Below are positions 1 through 7,956 of a stretch of DNA of 16,136 nucleotides, piece after piece. Numbering within the stretch: position 1 is the stretch's first letter; each line of letters begins with the position of its first letter. A model generated the notes under the pieces. That model made no database searches and was not told the DNA's origin. It saw only the letters and a program-made list of their open reading frames with translations. Both the position numbers and the translations under genes were made by a program. Origin of the DNA: JADKBO01 sp037968395 (lineage in GTDB: Bacteria > Bacteroidota > Bacteroidia > Chitinophagales > Saprospiraceae); NCBI GenBank assembly GCA_037968395.1, contig JBBKVK010000201.1:1-16136 (forward strand), read 5' to 3'.

Positions 1-1
1 G

Positions 2-2242
2 AATAGACTAATATATATTATAATATTTATTTTTGTTGGTCAATTATTAACTGCCCAACAAACGCTTAGTGGACAAGTAATTGACGAAGCTACTGGAGAA
101 GCACTTATTGGAGCAACAGTTTTTTGTGATGATTATGGCACAGCAACGGATGGAGAAGGGAAGTTTACCTTGAAAACATCAGAAAATTGTAAGTTGGTGG
201 TGTCTTATATTGGATATAATTCTCAAACTATTGTTAATTTTCCACAAGATGGATACATAAGATTAACACCATCAATATCATCTCTAGATGTAATGATTGT
301 GACTGGATCTAAATACGAAAGACGACTCAGTGAAAGTACTGTTTCCGTTGAAGTCATTAAACCTGATCTAATACAATCAGTAAATGCTATAAAGGGTGAT
401 GATATTCTAAATAAAATTCCAGGTGTGCAAGTAGTTGGTGGACAAGCAAATATTAGAGGAGGATCTGGATTTTCGTATGGTGCAGGAAGCAGAGTAATGG
501 TACTGATCGATGGGTTACCAGCTTTACAAGCAGATGCAGGATATGCCAATTGGGGAGATTTACCCATTGAAGCGATAGATCAAGTGGAAGTTTTAAAAGG
601 AGCAGCCTCGTCGCTATATGGATCAGCAGCTATGAATGGCATCGTCAACTTTAGAAGGAAGAAAGCGACCTCTACCCCATCCACTTCGGCTTTTGTATCA
701 TATACGCAGTATTTAAATCCTGCTGTAGCTATATCTAAATGGTGGAATGATACACGATATAGAGCCAATGTCGGTATTAACCATACTCAGAAAATAGGCT
801 CATTAGATGTAAATGCTTATGGCTTTTATGGCAAACTAGAAAGTTATGCTGAAGATACTTATGAAGACAAAGGAAGACTTGGTCTCGACCTAAAGTATCA
901 CTTATCTAAGGATCTCAAAATAGGTGTGAATACATTAATCAACTTTAATGAAGCACAGGATTATTTCTTATGGAACAATGATTTAAGAGGACTTTATAAG
1001 CCTTTCCCTGGCACACTGTCCTCAGGTAAAAGGACAAGATATATGATTGATCCATTTGTAGAGTTTCACGATCAAAAAGGCAATGACCACAAACTTCAAT
1101 TAAGGTATTATAGCATCAGTAACAAGAATGCATTTAACCGTTCTAACTCTTCGTCAACAAAATATGGAGAATATCAATTTCAAAGAAATTTTGAACCTCA
1201 AGAAGTTGTAATGACAGCTGGTATGGTTGGGTCAGTTACCAATACCTCAGCAGAATTGTATGGAGACACTACCTTTAGTTACACCAACTTAGGACTATAC
1301 GTCCAAGGAGAAAAAAAATGGCATAAATGGTCATTTGCTGCAGGAACTCGGTATGAATATAATATCAAAAAGAGCCCAGAAGTATTTGCTGGAGTGAATA
1401 TACCAAATGGTAAAATAACGGATGACGCAGTAGTTAGTAGACTAGGGCTGAATTACAAGACTTCTCAAAATAGTTCGGTTAGAGCATCATGGGGACAAGG
1501 TTATAGGTTTCCAACCATATCCGAAAGGTTTATTGAGACCAGCTTTGGTGGGTTTAATGTCTTTCCCAATCCTCAATTAATGTCTGAAAAAGGTTGGACT
1601 GCAGAAGTAGGATACAAGCAAGGCTTCAGATTTGGTGGGTTTAAGGGATTTGTTGATGTTGCTGCTTTCACCTCGAGGTATTATGATATGATAGAGTTTT
1701 CATTTCTTTCAGATCCGCTGGGGTTTAAACCAATAAATGTCGGAGACACTCAGATTGATGGTGGAGAAGTAAGCATATCTGGAGAAGGCACCATTGGTAA
1801 AGTTAAATTGAGGTTGGTTACTGGATATACATTTATAAATCCATTTTATAGAAACTTTGATACAAGGCCAGAAATTAAAGACAATCTATCTACCAATCAA
1901 AATGTGTTAAAATATCGCTCAAAACACAGTGCAAAAATTGATTTGGAAGCTCGGTACAAATTTATAAAAGCAGGCTTTTCGATTCAATCGTATAGCCATC
2001 AAATTAACATTGACAAGCGGCTAGAGACGCCATTTGAAGGAACTGATTTGCTGAAAATTAAAGCATTCAGAGATAAATATAATACTGGATATCAAATAAT
2101 AGATGTTAGACTTGGATTTGTATTAAAATCATTTGACGTAAACTTTATACTCGGGAATGTCATCAATGAAGTATATACGATAAGACCAGGATTGTTGGAA
2201 GCGCCAAGAAATATAACTGTTAGGATTGATTATCGCCTTTAG
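2..2242 (+). CDS. TonB-dependent outer-membrane receptor, 5' end cut by window edge
   Basis: Outer-membrane active transporter driven by TonB-ExbBD; the substrate (siderophore, heme, vitamin or oligomer) cannot be read from the sequence. The frame is open from base 2, well upstream of the TTG at 170. The first residues form a hydrophobic signal peptide (NRLIYIIIFIFVGQLLTAQ) followed at once by a carboxypeptidase-like regulatory domain (SGQVIDEATGEALIGATV, about 64-290). Base 1 is G, so the real start may be an ATG whose last base is base 1 (inference). The plug domain lies at about 320-660, with the typical IRGGSG, VLIDGLP, IEVLKGAASSLYGSAA-like run (here VEVLKGAASSLYG) and GIVNF. A beta-barrel of about 500 residues ends in NITVRIDYRL. 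Length is normal for the CirA/FecA-like class. A DUF547 lipoprotein follows 74 bases later and may be co-transcribed. Confidence 0.93.
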   Translation, partial: NRLIYIIIFIFVGQLLTAQQTLSGQVIDEATGEALIGATVFCDDYGTATDGEGKFTLKTSENCKLVVSYIGYNSQTIVNFPQDGYIRLTPSISSLDVMIVTGSKYERRLSESTVSVEVIKPDLIQSVNAIKGDDILNKIPGVQVVGGQANIRGGSGFSYGAGSRVMVLIDGLPALQADAGYANWGDLPIEAIDQVEVLKGAASSLYGSAAMNGIVNFRRKKATSTPSTSAFVSYTQYLNPAVAISKWWNDTRYRANVGINHTQKIGSLDVNAYGFYGKLESYAEDTYEDKGRLGLDLKYHLSKDLKIGVNTLINFNEAQDYFLWNNDLRGLYKPFPGTLSSGKRTRYMIDPFVEFHDQKGNDHKLQLRYYSISNKNAFNRSNSSSTKYGEYQFQRNFEPQEVVMTAGMVGSVTNTSAELYGDTTFSYTNLGLYVQGEKKWHKWSFAAGTRYEYNIKKSPEVFAGVNIPNGKITDDAVVSRLGLNYKTSQNSSVRASWGQGYRFPTISERFIETSFGGFNVFPNPQLMSEKGWTAEVGYKQGFRFGGFKGFVDVAAFTSRYYDMIEFSFLSDPLGFKPINVGDTQIDGGEVSISGEGTIGKVKLRLVTGYTFINPFYRNFDTRPEIKDNLSTNQNVLKYRSKHSAKIDLEARYKFIKAGFSIQSYSHQINIDKRLETPFEGTDLLKIKAFRDKYNTGYQIIDVRLGFVLKSFDVNFILGNVINEVYTIRPGLLEAPRNITVRIDYRL

Positions 2243-2316
2243 TTTTAAACTTTATCATTTCTTTAACCAACCTTTTTGCCAAATAAAGCATTACAAGTAT
2301 AAATAACATATTAACA

Positions 2317-3351
2317 ATGAAACCATCAATATCAATCTTTATTCTTTTATTGGCCTTTACCGCATGTAAAAACACTAATTCCGAATCAACTACAATGACA
2401 GATGAGGTTACGAATACTGAAGTAACAACACAAGAAGGAAACAATGAAGTTATAGAGGATGTACAAGTGGCCAGTGCTAGTAATGAAGCTAGCGAAACCA
2501 ATAATTCAGATTCTAAAGGTCAGAAAGTTATTGATAAAGTAGCTGTTAAAAATTCTACTAAAACAAATCCTACTACAGTAAATACGCCTATTAAAGTAAA
2601 AGAAGAAACTACGATAAAAGTGTCAGATGATACTAAGATTGTAAAACCACCTTTAATTGAGTCTGCTCCTACTGTAGATGTTGAAAAGGAACCCATAAAG
2701 CAAGCTGCTGCCTCTATTCACGATGATTTTGATTCGTTTTTAAAATCTTATGTGTCTAATAATGGCAAGGTAAATTACAATAAGATTAATGCAAACAAGT
2801 CAGATTTGGATAAAGTGATTAAAACTTTACAAGATAATCCTGTTCAAGATAGTTGGAGCAAGAATAAAAAACTTGCTTATTGGATCAATGCTTACAATGC
2901 CTTTACCATAAAAAAGATTGTTGACAATTACCCAGTCAAAAGTATAAAAGATTTAAATGAAGGCAAACCTTGGGATACAAAATTCATTAAAATAGGAGGA
3001 AGCACCTATTCGCTAAATAATATTGAGAATGATATCATTCGGCCTACATTTAAGGATGCTAGAATACATTTTGCTGTGAACTGTGCCGCTAAATCTTGCC
3101 CGCCATTAATTAATAAGGCATTTACAGAAGAGAATGTAAATAGTTTATTGGCGTCTCAAACCAAAAAATTTATTAATAACGATGGCTTCAACCAAATCAC
3201 AAATAAATCTATTTCTGTATCTAAAATATTCGATTGGTATAAGGAGTATTTTGGAGATTTGATTTCATTTATCAATAAATACTCTGATACGAAAATTGAC
3301 TCGGGTGCAAAGGTAGCTTACACAGAATACAATTGGAGTCTTAACAATTAA
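2317..3351 (+). CDS. DUF547 domain lipoprotein with long low-complexity linker
   Basis: Probable lipoprotein of unknown function. The N-terminus is a lipoprotein signal peptide with lipobox FTAC, giving a lipidated Cys17. Residues about 18-125 are a Thr/Glu/Lys/Val/Asn-rich, apparently disordered linker. The DUF547 domain fills about 133-330 and has the family's hallmark blocks: LAYWINAYNAF at 186-196, HFAVNCAAKSCPPL at 251-264 and SKIFDWY near 302-308. Cys256 and Cys261 in the second block are a conserved pair in this family; no activity is established. The start ATG is the only one that supplies the signal peptide. It lies downstream of the TonB receptor in the same direction; co-transcription is possible but no shared function is shown. 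It converges on the ABC operon across an intergenic region rich in inverted repeats. Confidence 0.88.
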   Translation: MKPSISIFILLLAFTACKNTNSESTTMTDEVTNTEVTTQEGNNEVIEDVQVASASNEASETNNSDSKGQKVIDKVAVKNSTKTNPTTVNTPIKVKEETTIKVSDDTKIVKPPLIESAPTVDVEKEPIKQAAASIHDDFDSFLKSYVSNNGKVNYNKINANKSDLDKVIKTLQDNPVQDSWSKNKKLAYWINAYNAFTIKKIVDNYPVKSIKDLNEGKPWDTKFIKIGGSTYSLNNIENDIIRPTFKDARIHFAVNCAAKSCPPLINKAFTEENVNSLLASQTKKFINNDGFNQITNKSISVSKIFDWYKEYFGDLISFINKYSDTKIDSGAKVAYTEYNWSLNN

Positions 3352-3383
3352 ATCAGGAAGATTATTCGGAAAAACTACAACAA

Positions 3384-3446
3384 ACATCTAAGATGTAATT
3401 CATAACATTGACTGTCTTTTATCTAATAAAGATAATGTTATGAATT
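3384..3446. repeat. Adjacent inverted repeats between convergent genes, possible bidirectional terminator
   Basis: Two abutting dyads lie about 30 bases after the DUF547 stop. The first is ACATC/GATGT around a TAA loop (3384-3396). The second begins at the next base and has perfect 13-base arms, 3397-3409 (AATTCATAACATT) and 3434-3446. Its 24-base centre can pair further (TCTTTTAT with ATAAAGA, one bulge). The stem is AT-rich and followed by TTATTTA, so it could stop transcription from either side, but it lacks the GC-rich stem of a textbook terminator. Confidence 0.55.
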
Positions 3447-3468
3447 TATTTAAAGTAGAAAACTAGTT

Positions 3469-3521
3469 GATCAAAAGGAGTCTAATTTTAGCATTAAATC
3501 CACTTCCCCATTCTTTTGATC
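3469..3521. repeat. Inverted repeat with 9-base arms
   Basis: GATCAAAAG at 3469-3477 is matched perfectly by CTTTTGATC at 3513-3521, with a 35-base spacer. The left arm overlaps the 8-base palindrome TTGATCAA (3467-3474). It lies between the long dyad at 3397-3446 and the end of the minus-strand permease gene. It could be a second terminator stem for the ABC operon or a protein site; the spacing is long for a simple terminator. Confidence 0.4.
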
Positions 3522-3597
3522 TTCAACCCCTTGATTATTCGCGATATTTTGAATTTTTTAGTGACTTCATAGCTTTTGGTGAACTGTGAAACATTAC

Positions 3598-4317
3598 TTA
3601 ATCACTATAGTGCTTACGCTGAAATAATTTGATTGCGAAGAATAGTAAGCTAACCATAAATACAAATGCGATGAATATAGACAGTGAAAAGTTGCTTTGA
3701 TCTGTGATAATGCTTTCTAATGATTTAAATAGCCAAAAAGTAGGAAAAATGGTGAAAATCACTTTCCAAGATGGATCTATTATCAAATAAACAATTGGTA
3801 AAATTACTACTATATTAAAAGCTTTTACCCATACCAATCCCTGCATTTTGTTTTTTGAGAATATAGAAACACCAATTGCATAAAGAGGCACAATTAAAGC
3901 TGAAACAAAGCTATAAATCAAGGAATTTATGACATCTAGTTCAAAGAATGGTTGAATCATCAATAAAGCAAAATTTAGCACAGCCGTGAGGACAACAGGT
4001 AAAGCAAATCTTGAAATCAGCATTTTAGTTAAGGATACAGGTATAATGCCATAAACGGTATTCGTCTTAGTCTCCTTCTCTTCAATAAAGATCATGGCAT
4101 ATAGGAAACAAAAAAGTTGCGTAGTTTCAATCGAACAAACGATCAGTATAGGTATTAAGTAGTCATTTACAGCTGGATATTGCTCAATAAAGTAAGGTAG
4201 ACCAACATAAACAACAAGAAGAATAAGCAAGGGTAAAAACAAAAATGTACGCAACGATTTGTCTCGATAGATTAGTTTAAAGTCAGTCATGAAGGTTGGG
4301 AAAAGTGTATTTGCCAT
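3598..4317 (-). CDS. ABC-2 type exporter permease, second subunit
   Basis: Integral membrane subunit of an ABC exporter, last gene of a four-gene minus-strand operon. About 239 residues. A short amphipathic N-terminal helix (DFKLIYRDKSLRTF), typical of ABC-2 permeases, precedes about six hydrophobic helices near residues 26-44, 54-78, 105-123, 133-154, 168-186 and 210-232. Two starts are possible: GTG at 4320 (one residue longer) or ATG at 4317. I prefer the ATG because it makes a TGATG overlap with the upstream permease stop, a classic translational-coupling arrangement. The ATPase plus two similar-sized permeases recall the mycobacterial Rv2686c-Rv2688c fluoroquinolone exporter layout, but that is resemblance of organisation only; the substrate is unknown. 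Confidence 0.85.
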   Translation of the reverse strand: MANTLFPTFMTDFKLIYRDKSLRTFLFLPLLILLVVYVGLPYFIEQYPAVNDYLIPILIVCSIETTQLFCFLYAMIFIEEKETKTNTVYGIIPVSLTKMLISRFALPVVLTAVLNFALLMIQPFFELDVINSLIYSFVSALIVPLYAIGVSIFSKNKMQGLVWVKAFNIVVILPIVYLIIDPSWKVIFTIFPTFWLFKSLESIITDQSNFSLSIFIAFVFMVSLLFFAIKLFQRKHYSD

Positions 4318-5015
4318 CACTTCGCTATTTTTTTAGAATATATTCTGAAACTAAACCACGATCCAAGGATAATCCACAAACCTAGATGTAAAAAATGCCA
4401 CCAAATTTGAGCTCCATCATACATATTACTTCCTACACTATAACTAAGGATTTGTACTGCTCCATTAAAAGGAAGCAATTTTAATATAATATTATCAATA
4501 ACTCCAAATAGCAATAGCATACTGCCATTTACGATTAGTATAATGATAGGTATCGTTGACAATATGAACTTCATAAACTCATCGGTATAACATGAAAGCC
4601 AAATGCCAATAAAACAAGCCAATAGAGATAAGCCAAAAGTTGCGATGATAAAAAGCAGTAGGTTAAAGTCGACACCAATAGCGGCGAAGGCCATGATTAA
4701 ACCACAAACTAAGCCTAATAGACTTAATGCGATCACCTTTGCCCACAGCAAAATATTGGTAGAAATTGGTATTACATTTAAGGCATCTGTAAGTTTTATT
4801 TTTCGTTCGCTTAAAAGGGACACTCCTATAAAAAATAACCCAATTGTAGCAGGATCGTTGAGTATAAAGATTACCAAGATGGACTCAGTTTCCCCTAGTG
4901 ATTTAATTAGAAAGAAGATAAGTAGATAACCCAAAGTCAGTAATAGGCTGATTGTGATAATGTTGTTTCTACCTAGTAACTTCAATTGCCAGCCTATCTC
5001 TTTTAGCAACCCCAT
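4317..5015 (-). CDS. ABC-2 type exporter permease, first subunit
   Basis: Integral membrane protein of 232 residues with an amphipathic N-terminal segment (LLKEIGWQLKLLGRNN) and about six hydrophobic helices, the usual plan of an ABC-2 permease. A Ser/Glu/Arg/Lys-rich cytoplasmic loop (LLSERKIKLTDALNVIPIS) after the second helix resembles the coupling region that contacts the nucleotide-binding domain in this class. It starts one base after the ATPase stop and its stop overlaps the start of the next permease, so the two permeases are very likely co-translated and form a heterodimer with two copies of the ATPase (inference). It is not a close match to any exporter of known substrate that I can name. 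Confidence 0.85.
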   Translation of the reverse strand: MGLLKEIGWQLKLLGRNNIITISLLLTLGYLLIFFLIKSLGETESILVIFILNDPATIGLFFIGVSLLSERKIKLTDALNVIPISTNILLWAKVIALSLLGLVCGLIMAFAAIGVDFNLLLFIIATFGLSLLACFIGIWLSCYTDEFMKFILSTIPIIILIVNGSMLLLFGVIDNIILKLLPFNGAVQILSYSVGSNMYDGAQIWWHFLHLGLWIILGSWFSFRIYSKKIAK

Positions 5016-5016
5016 C

Positions 5017-5865
5017 CTATGTAAGCCTTTTACCTGTTACTTGTAGAAAAACTTCTTCTAATGTGGCTTCTTGTGTATGTATCCCTTTAAGGTCTTTATC
5101 AGCTATGGCAGTGATGAATGCCCTGTTATCAGCAATGTTTAATAATGGGAACTCTTTGCTATCAGAATCATTGAAAGTCACCAAAATGTTTTTTGATCCA
5201 AAAGCACTTTTCAGTTCTTCAGGTTGCCCTATTTTCATTAATTTACCTTCTACGATAAAAGCCACTCGGTCACATAATTCGTCAGCAGTGTACATATTGT
5301 GAGTCGTTAAAAATATGGTTTTGCCTTTATCTCTCATGTCCTTAATCATTTGCTTTACTATGCTGCCATTGGCAGGATCAAGACCCGCTGTGGGTTCATC
5401 TAAAAAGACAATCTCAGGATCATGTTGGATGGCTCTTACAAAATTAAGCCGCATTTTCATTCCTTTGGAAAAGTCCTCTACTCTTTTGTTTTTATCGTCT
5501 ATCAACCCGACTTTGGTCAGAAGGTAATCAATGTCCAATAGTTTTGCAGGGTCGTAAAACGAACCAAAATAATTCAAATTTTCGGCAGTTGTAAGCTTTT
5601 CGTAATGATTAGGCAACTCAAAACCGACTCCGATTTTAGACTTGTACTCAATGCCTATATCTTTCAGGTCTTTTCCGTCTACCAAAATCTCGCCTTGATA
5701 ATTGTCTAAGATCTTGTACAATATCTTTTGAGCAGTGCTTTTACCTGCTCCTGACGGGCCTAAAAAGCCAAATACCTCTCCTGAAGCTATATCAAAATTA
5801 ATATCTGATAAAGCAAAACTATCAGAATTAGGGTATGTGAAAGAAAGATTTTTTACAGAAATCAT
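5017..5865 (-). CDS. ABC transporter ATP-binding protein (CcmA/NatA class)
   Basis: Cytoplasmic ATPase that powers the two permeases downstream. All nucleotide-binding motifs are present: Walker A GPSGAGKST at 36-44, signature FSKGMKMRL at 132-140 in the degenerate form usual for this class, Walker B IVFLDEP with catalytic Glu157, D-loop GLDP at 161-164 and H-loop His189. The Q-loop position reads VGFE, so Glu83 replaces Gln, as in many CcmA-type ATPases. After about residue 220 a small C-terminal extension ends in ATLEEVFLQVTGKRLT, a frequent ending for drug- or lipid-export ATPases of this group. It lies 9 bases after the cytochrome-b-like gene and 1 base before the first permease. Confidence 0.93.
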   Translation of the reverse strand: MISVKNLSFTYPNSDSFALSDINFDIASGEVFGFLGPSGAGKSTAQKILYKILDNYQGEILVDGKDLKDIGIEYKSKIGVGFELPNHYEKLTTAENLNYFGSFYDPAKLLDIDYLLTKVGLIDDKNKRVEDFSKGMKMRLNFVRAIQHDPEIVFLDEPTAGLDPANGSIVKQMIKDMRDKGKTIFLTTHNMYTADELCDRVAFIVEGKLMKIGQPEELKSAFGSKNILVTFNDSDSKEFPLLNIADNRAFITAIADKDLKGIHTQEATLEEVFLQVTGKRLT

Positions 5866-5874
5866 TCTAATGTT

Positions 5875-6315
5875 TTAATACCAACCTGCTCCTAATGCTG
5901 CTCTAAAAGGCCAAGGAATTGAGGCAATGATAAGAAGTAGACCTACTGTATAATACCAGAATGTCAACTTAGCACTTTTCTCAGGTAATGCTCTTTTTGC
6001 TTTTGCATATCCAATTGTAATGATAATGACAGCTAAAAGCATACCTACTAGATGTTCTAATAAATAAAATCTTGAAACTGCATCTTTCATGGCTCCACCA
6101 GCAAATATGACTTTTGGACTAATAAAATATAGAATAAATCCTATTAACACTTGCACATGTGTAAATATTAATGCTAAAAGAGCATACTTCCTATGAGTTT
6201 GCCAGAATGGTTTTTTACCAATCCACTTTATTAAAGCAAATACGATTGCAAGTACTAAAAACAATAATACAAGCCACCTAAGGCCTGAGTGAGCATGTTG
6301 TAACATGTTGTACAT
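5875..6315 (-). CDS. Four-helix cytochrome-b-like membrane protein
   Basis: Small inner-membrane protein of 146 residues and first gene of the ABC operon. It has four hydrophobic helices at about 12-31, 44-65, 84-104 and 115-136. Histidines at the ends or inside the helices (His7/His9 in QHAHSGLRW, His53 in IFTHVQVLIG, His88 in LLEHLVG) could ligate heme b. Proteins of this pattern in Bacteroidota are often labelled cytochrome B, without biochemical proof that I know of. The start at 6315 is favoured; Met4 (6306) would also give a viable protein but leaves HAHSGLRW close to the terminus. Only nine bases separate it from the ATPase gene, so it may be a partner of the exporter or simply co-transcribed. 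Confidence 0.8.
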   Translation of the reverse strand: MYNMLQHAHSGLRWLVLLFLVLAIVFALIKWIGKKPFWQTHRKYALLALIFTHVQVLIGFILYFISPKVIFAGGAMKDAVSRFYLLEHLVGMLLAVIIITIGYAKAKRALPEKSAKLTFWYYTVGLLLIIASIPWPFRAALGAGWY

Positions 6316-6333
6316 ATGTAGAATTTTGTTTAA

Positions 6334-6494
6334 TTAGGTATTTATTAAATTGCATTTTACCTAAAATGATTAGGCTGTAGTAAAAGTACACAAATTTATT
6401 AATTATTAATTGATATTTGTAGGTTACTCTTGAGATTAATTGTCATGCTTTTGGAGTTGTTTTTATATCCTCTAAATGTTCAACCTATTTAGGT
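6334..6494. promoter_or_regulatory. Divergent intergenic region with recurrent TAGGT/ACCTA boxes
   Basis: The region 6316-6722 carries no gene if tatC starts at 6723. TAGGT or its complement occurs at 6335-6339, 6359-6363, 6420-6424, 6483-6487 and 6490-6494. The first two belong to an inverted repeat TTAGGTA (6334-6340) / TACCTAA (6358-6364); the last two form ACCTA-TT-TAGGT. A further TTAGG at 6370-6374 could pair with 6360-6364 instead. On the minus strand the 6334-6374 part falls in the leader of the cytochrome-b/ABC operon. Operator sites or alternative leader hairpins are both possible; neither is proven. Confidence 0.35.
6391..6398 (-). promoter_or_regulatory. Candidate -7 box for the cytochrome-b/ABC operon
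   Basis: Read on the minus strand the octamer is TAAATTTG, an exact match to the Bacteroidota -7 consensus TAnnTTTG. It would place the transcript start roughly 70 bases before the ATG at 6315. I see no clear TTTG -33 element at the expected distance, so this is a moderate call. Confidence 0.4.
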
Positions 6495-6616
6495 CCACCA
6501 ATTAAATAATGTAGGCTATAATTATTTCATCCTAGTAATTGAAGATTAGAGATAATGTCTTATTATTGATTTCGATCTTTCAATTGAAAATATTTTGTAT
6601 TAATACATTTGTAATA

Positions 6617-6650
6617 TTTGGTAGAAAACAGATCAACTTAGTTATCTTTG
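6617..6650 (+). promoter_or_regulatory. Candidate Bacteroidota promoter for the tatC-purC operon
   Basis: TATCTTTG at 6643-6650 matches the -7 consensus TAnnTTTG exactly, and TTTG at 6617-6620 is a -33 element 22 bases upstream. Transcription would begin near 6655-6660. This matters for gene calling, because the longest tatC reading frame opens with a TTG at 6648 that lies inside the -7 box and therefore would not be in the message. Confidence 0.6.
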
Positions 6651-6722
6651 CAATTCATAATAGCAGCGACATTGTCACGAAATAAGAAATTGATAGGAAC
6701 TGGAAAACCAGTAGAGAAAGAA

Positions 6723-7511
6723 ATGGGTTTTCTTGACCATTTAGAGGAGTTGAGATGGCATATTATACGAGCGGGATCGTCAATTTTAGTATTTGCCATC
6801 ATCATATTTGCATCAGAAAAATTTGTATTTGATTCGATAATATATGCTCCTAAAAAGGCAGATTTTCCAACTTATAGGTTTTTATGCTGGATGTCAGAGA
6901 TGACTTGTATTACACCTCCAAAATTACAGTTAATCACAAGAGAGCTAGGAGAACAATTCTTTGTACACTTGAAAGTGTCTTTCTGGATGGGATTGATATT
7001 ATCTTTCCCTTATATATTTTGGGAGTTCTGGAGATTTATCAAGCCTGGTTTGTACAAAAAAGAACAGAAAGCTGCTAGAGGAATGGTATTTATTTGCAGT
7101 TCCTTGTTTGCATTGGGAGTCCTATTTGGCTTTTATGTAATTGCTCCATTTGCCATATCTTGGCTTGGTTCATATACTGTTGGTACAGAAACCATTAATA
7201 GCCCGACATTGGCATCTTATGTAGGGTATCTGACCATGTGTACGATTCCTGTAGGAATTATATTTGAATTTCCAGTAATTGCTTACTTTTTAGGTAAAAT
7301 AGGTATACTTTCTTCCGCCTTTCTGAGAGCATATAGACGTCATGCAATTGTATTTGTATTTATTATATCTGCTATAATAACCCCTCCTGATGTTGTCACA
7401 CAAGTCTTGATCAGTATTCCAATATTGATACTATATGAGGTGAGTATAAGGATCATTAAAGGTATCGAAAAGAGAGATGCTGTAATAGAAAATGCACAAT
7501 CGGATGACTAG
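6723..7511 (+). CDS. tatC: Twin-arginine translocase subunit TatC
   Basis: Inner-membrane receptor subunit that recognises twin-arginine signal peptides and, with TatA, exports folded proteins. The N-terminal block MGFLDHLEELRW is the TatC signature for signal-peptide binding. Other family blocks are SFPYIFWEFWRFIKPGLYKKEQK, FEFPV with its conserved Glu in a central helix, and TPPDVVTQVLISIP near the end. Six membrane helices are evident. The first periplasmic loop is enlarged, as in Bacteroidota TatC, and holds Cys55 and Cys62. The start is the only ATG near the conserved N-terminus and gives 262 residues. An upstream TTG at 6648 would add 25 residues but overlaps the promoter; TTG codons at 6672 and 6690 are alternatives. 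No tatA is present in the window. The following gene overlaps the tatC end, implying co-translation. Confidence 0.93.
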   Translation: MGFLDHLEELRWHIIRAGSSILVFAIIIFASEKFVFDSIIYAPKKADFPTYRFLCWMSEMTCITPPKLQLITRELGEQFFVHLKVSFWMGLILSFPYIFWEFWRFIKPGLYKKEQKAARGMVFICSSLFALGVLFGFYVIAPFAISWLGSYTVGTETINSPTLASYVGYLTMCTIPVGIIFEFPVIAYFLGKIGILSSAFLRAYRRHAIVFVFIISAIITPPDVVTQVLISIPILILYEVSIRIIKGIEKRDAVIENAQSDD

Positions 7512-7956
7512 AGTATCAGCTAACACTACCCTATTTTGGAAACTTTTTGTTCCAATATTTTACTTGACAATTTTTGGAATGTTGGGATTGGTCATTCTAT
7601 TTGAAATGGGTGCAGAATTTTCATTTTTTCAATCTTTGTATGTCAAAGTGAGTTATGTAATGATGTATATAGCCCTTATAACTTTCATGTATTTTACTAT
7701 TTTTAAGATTAAAAGAGTAGAAATGGATGAGACAAACTTTATAGCAACTAACTATTTTAAGACCTATCGATATGCTATTTCAGACATTAAAGAGTATCAT
7801 ACTTATAATTTTATTTTGTTTAGATTACATTCCATCCATCTGATATCAAAAGGAAATTTTGGTAAAAAAATAAGGTTTATACCCTATTTAGTCGGAATAC
7901 AAAGTATCACAGAAAATTACTCAGAGTGGCGAAAATTGATTCAAAAAGATAAATAG
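7492..7956 (+). CDS. Small membrane protein with two helices and a cytoplasmic domain, unknown function
   Basis: I do not recognise a named family with confidence. The 154-residue protein has two hydrophobic helices (about 15-37 and 49-71) followed by roughly 80 mostly polar residues with alternating hydrophobic positions (MDETNFIATNYFKTYRYAIS, then DIKEYHTYNFILFRLHSIHL). This resembles the layout of bacterial PH-like (bPH2/YcxB-type) membrane proteins, which is a guess from architecture. The start ATG at 7492 overlaps tatC by 20 bases; Met5 at 7504 is an alternative with an 8-base overlap. purC begins 7 bases after its stop. It is therefore the middle cistron of an apparent tatC-purC operon. 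Confidence 0.75.
   Translation: MHNRMTRVSANTTLFWKLFVPIFYLTIFGMLGLVILFEMGAEFSFFQSLYVKVSYVMMYIALITFMYFTIFKIKRVEMDETNFIATNYFKTYRYAISDIKEYHTYNFILFRLHSIHLISKGNFGKKIRFIPYLVGIQSITENYSEWRKLIQKDK

Noticed and set aside
170..172. TTG as start of the TonB receptor
   Set aside because: The frame is open to base 2 and the upstream residues encode a signal peptide and the start of the carboxypeptidase-like domain, so the gene begins at or before the window edge.
2220..2501. Minus-strand frame of 93 codons over the DUF547 linker
   Set aside because: Antisense to a low-complexity coding stretch; its Val/Ser/Thr-rich composition mirrors the plus-strand repeats and no domain is visible.
4603..4929. Plus-strand frame of 108 codons inside the permease gene
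   Set aside because: Antisense to a membrane protein that fits its operon; the Lys/Ile/Ser-rich translation has no family features.
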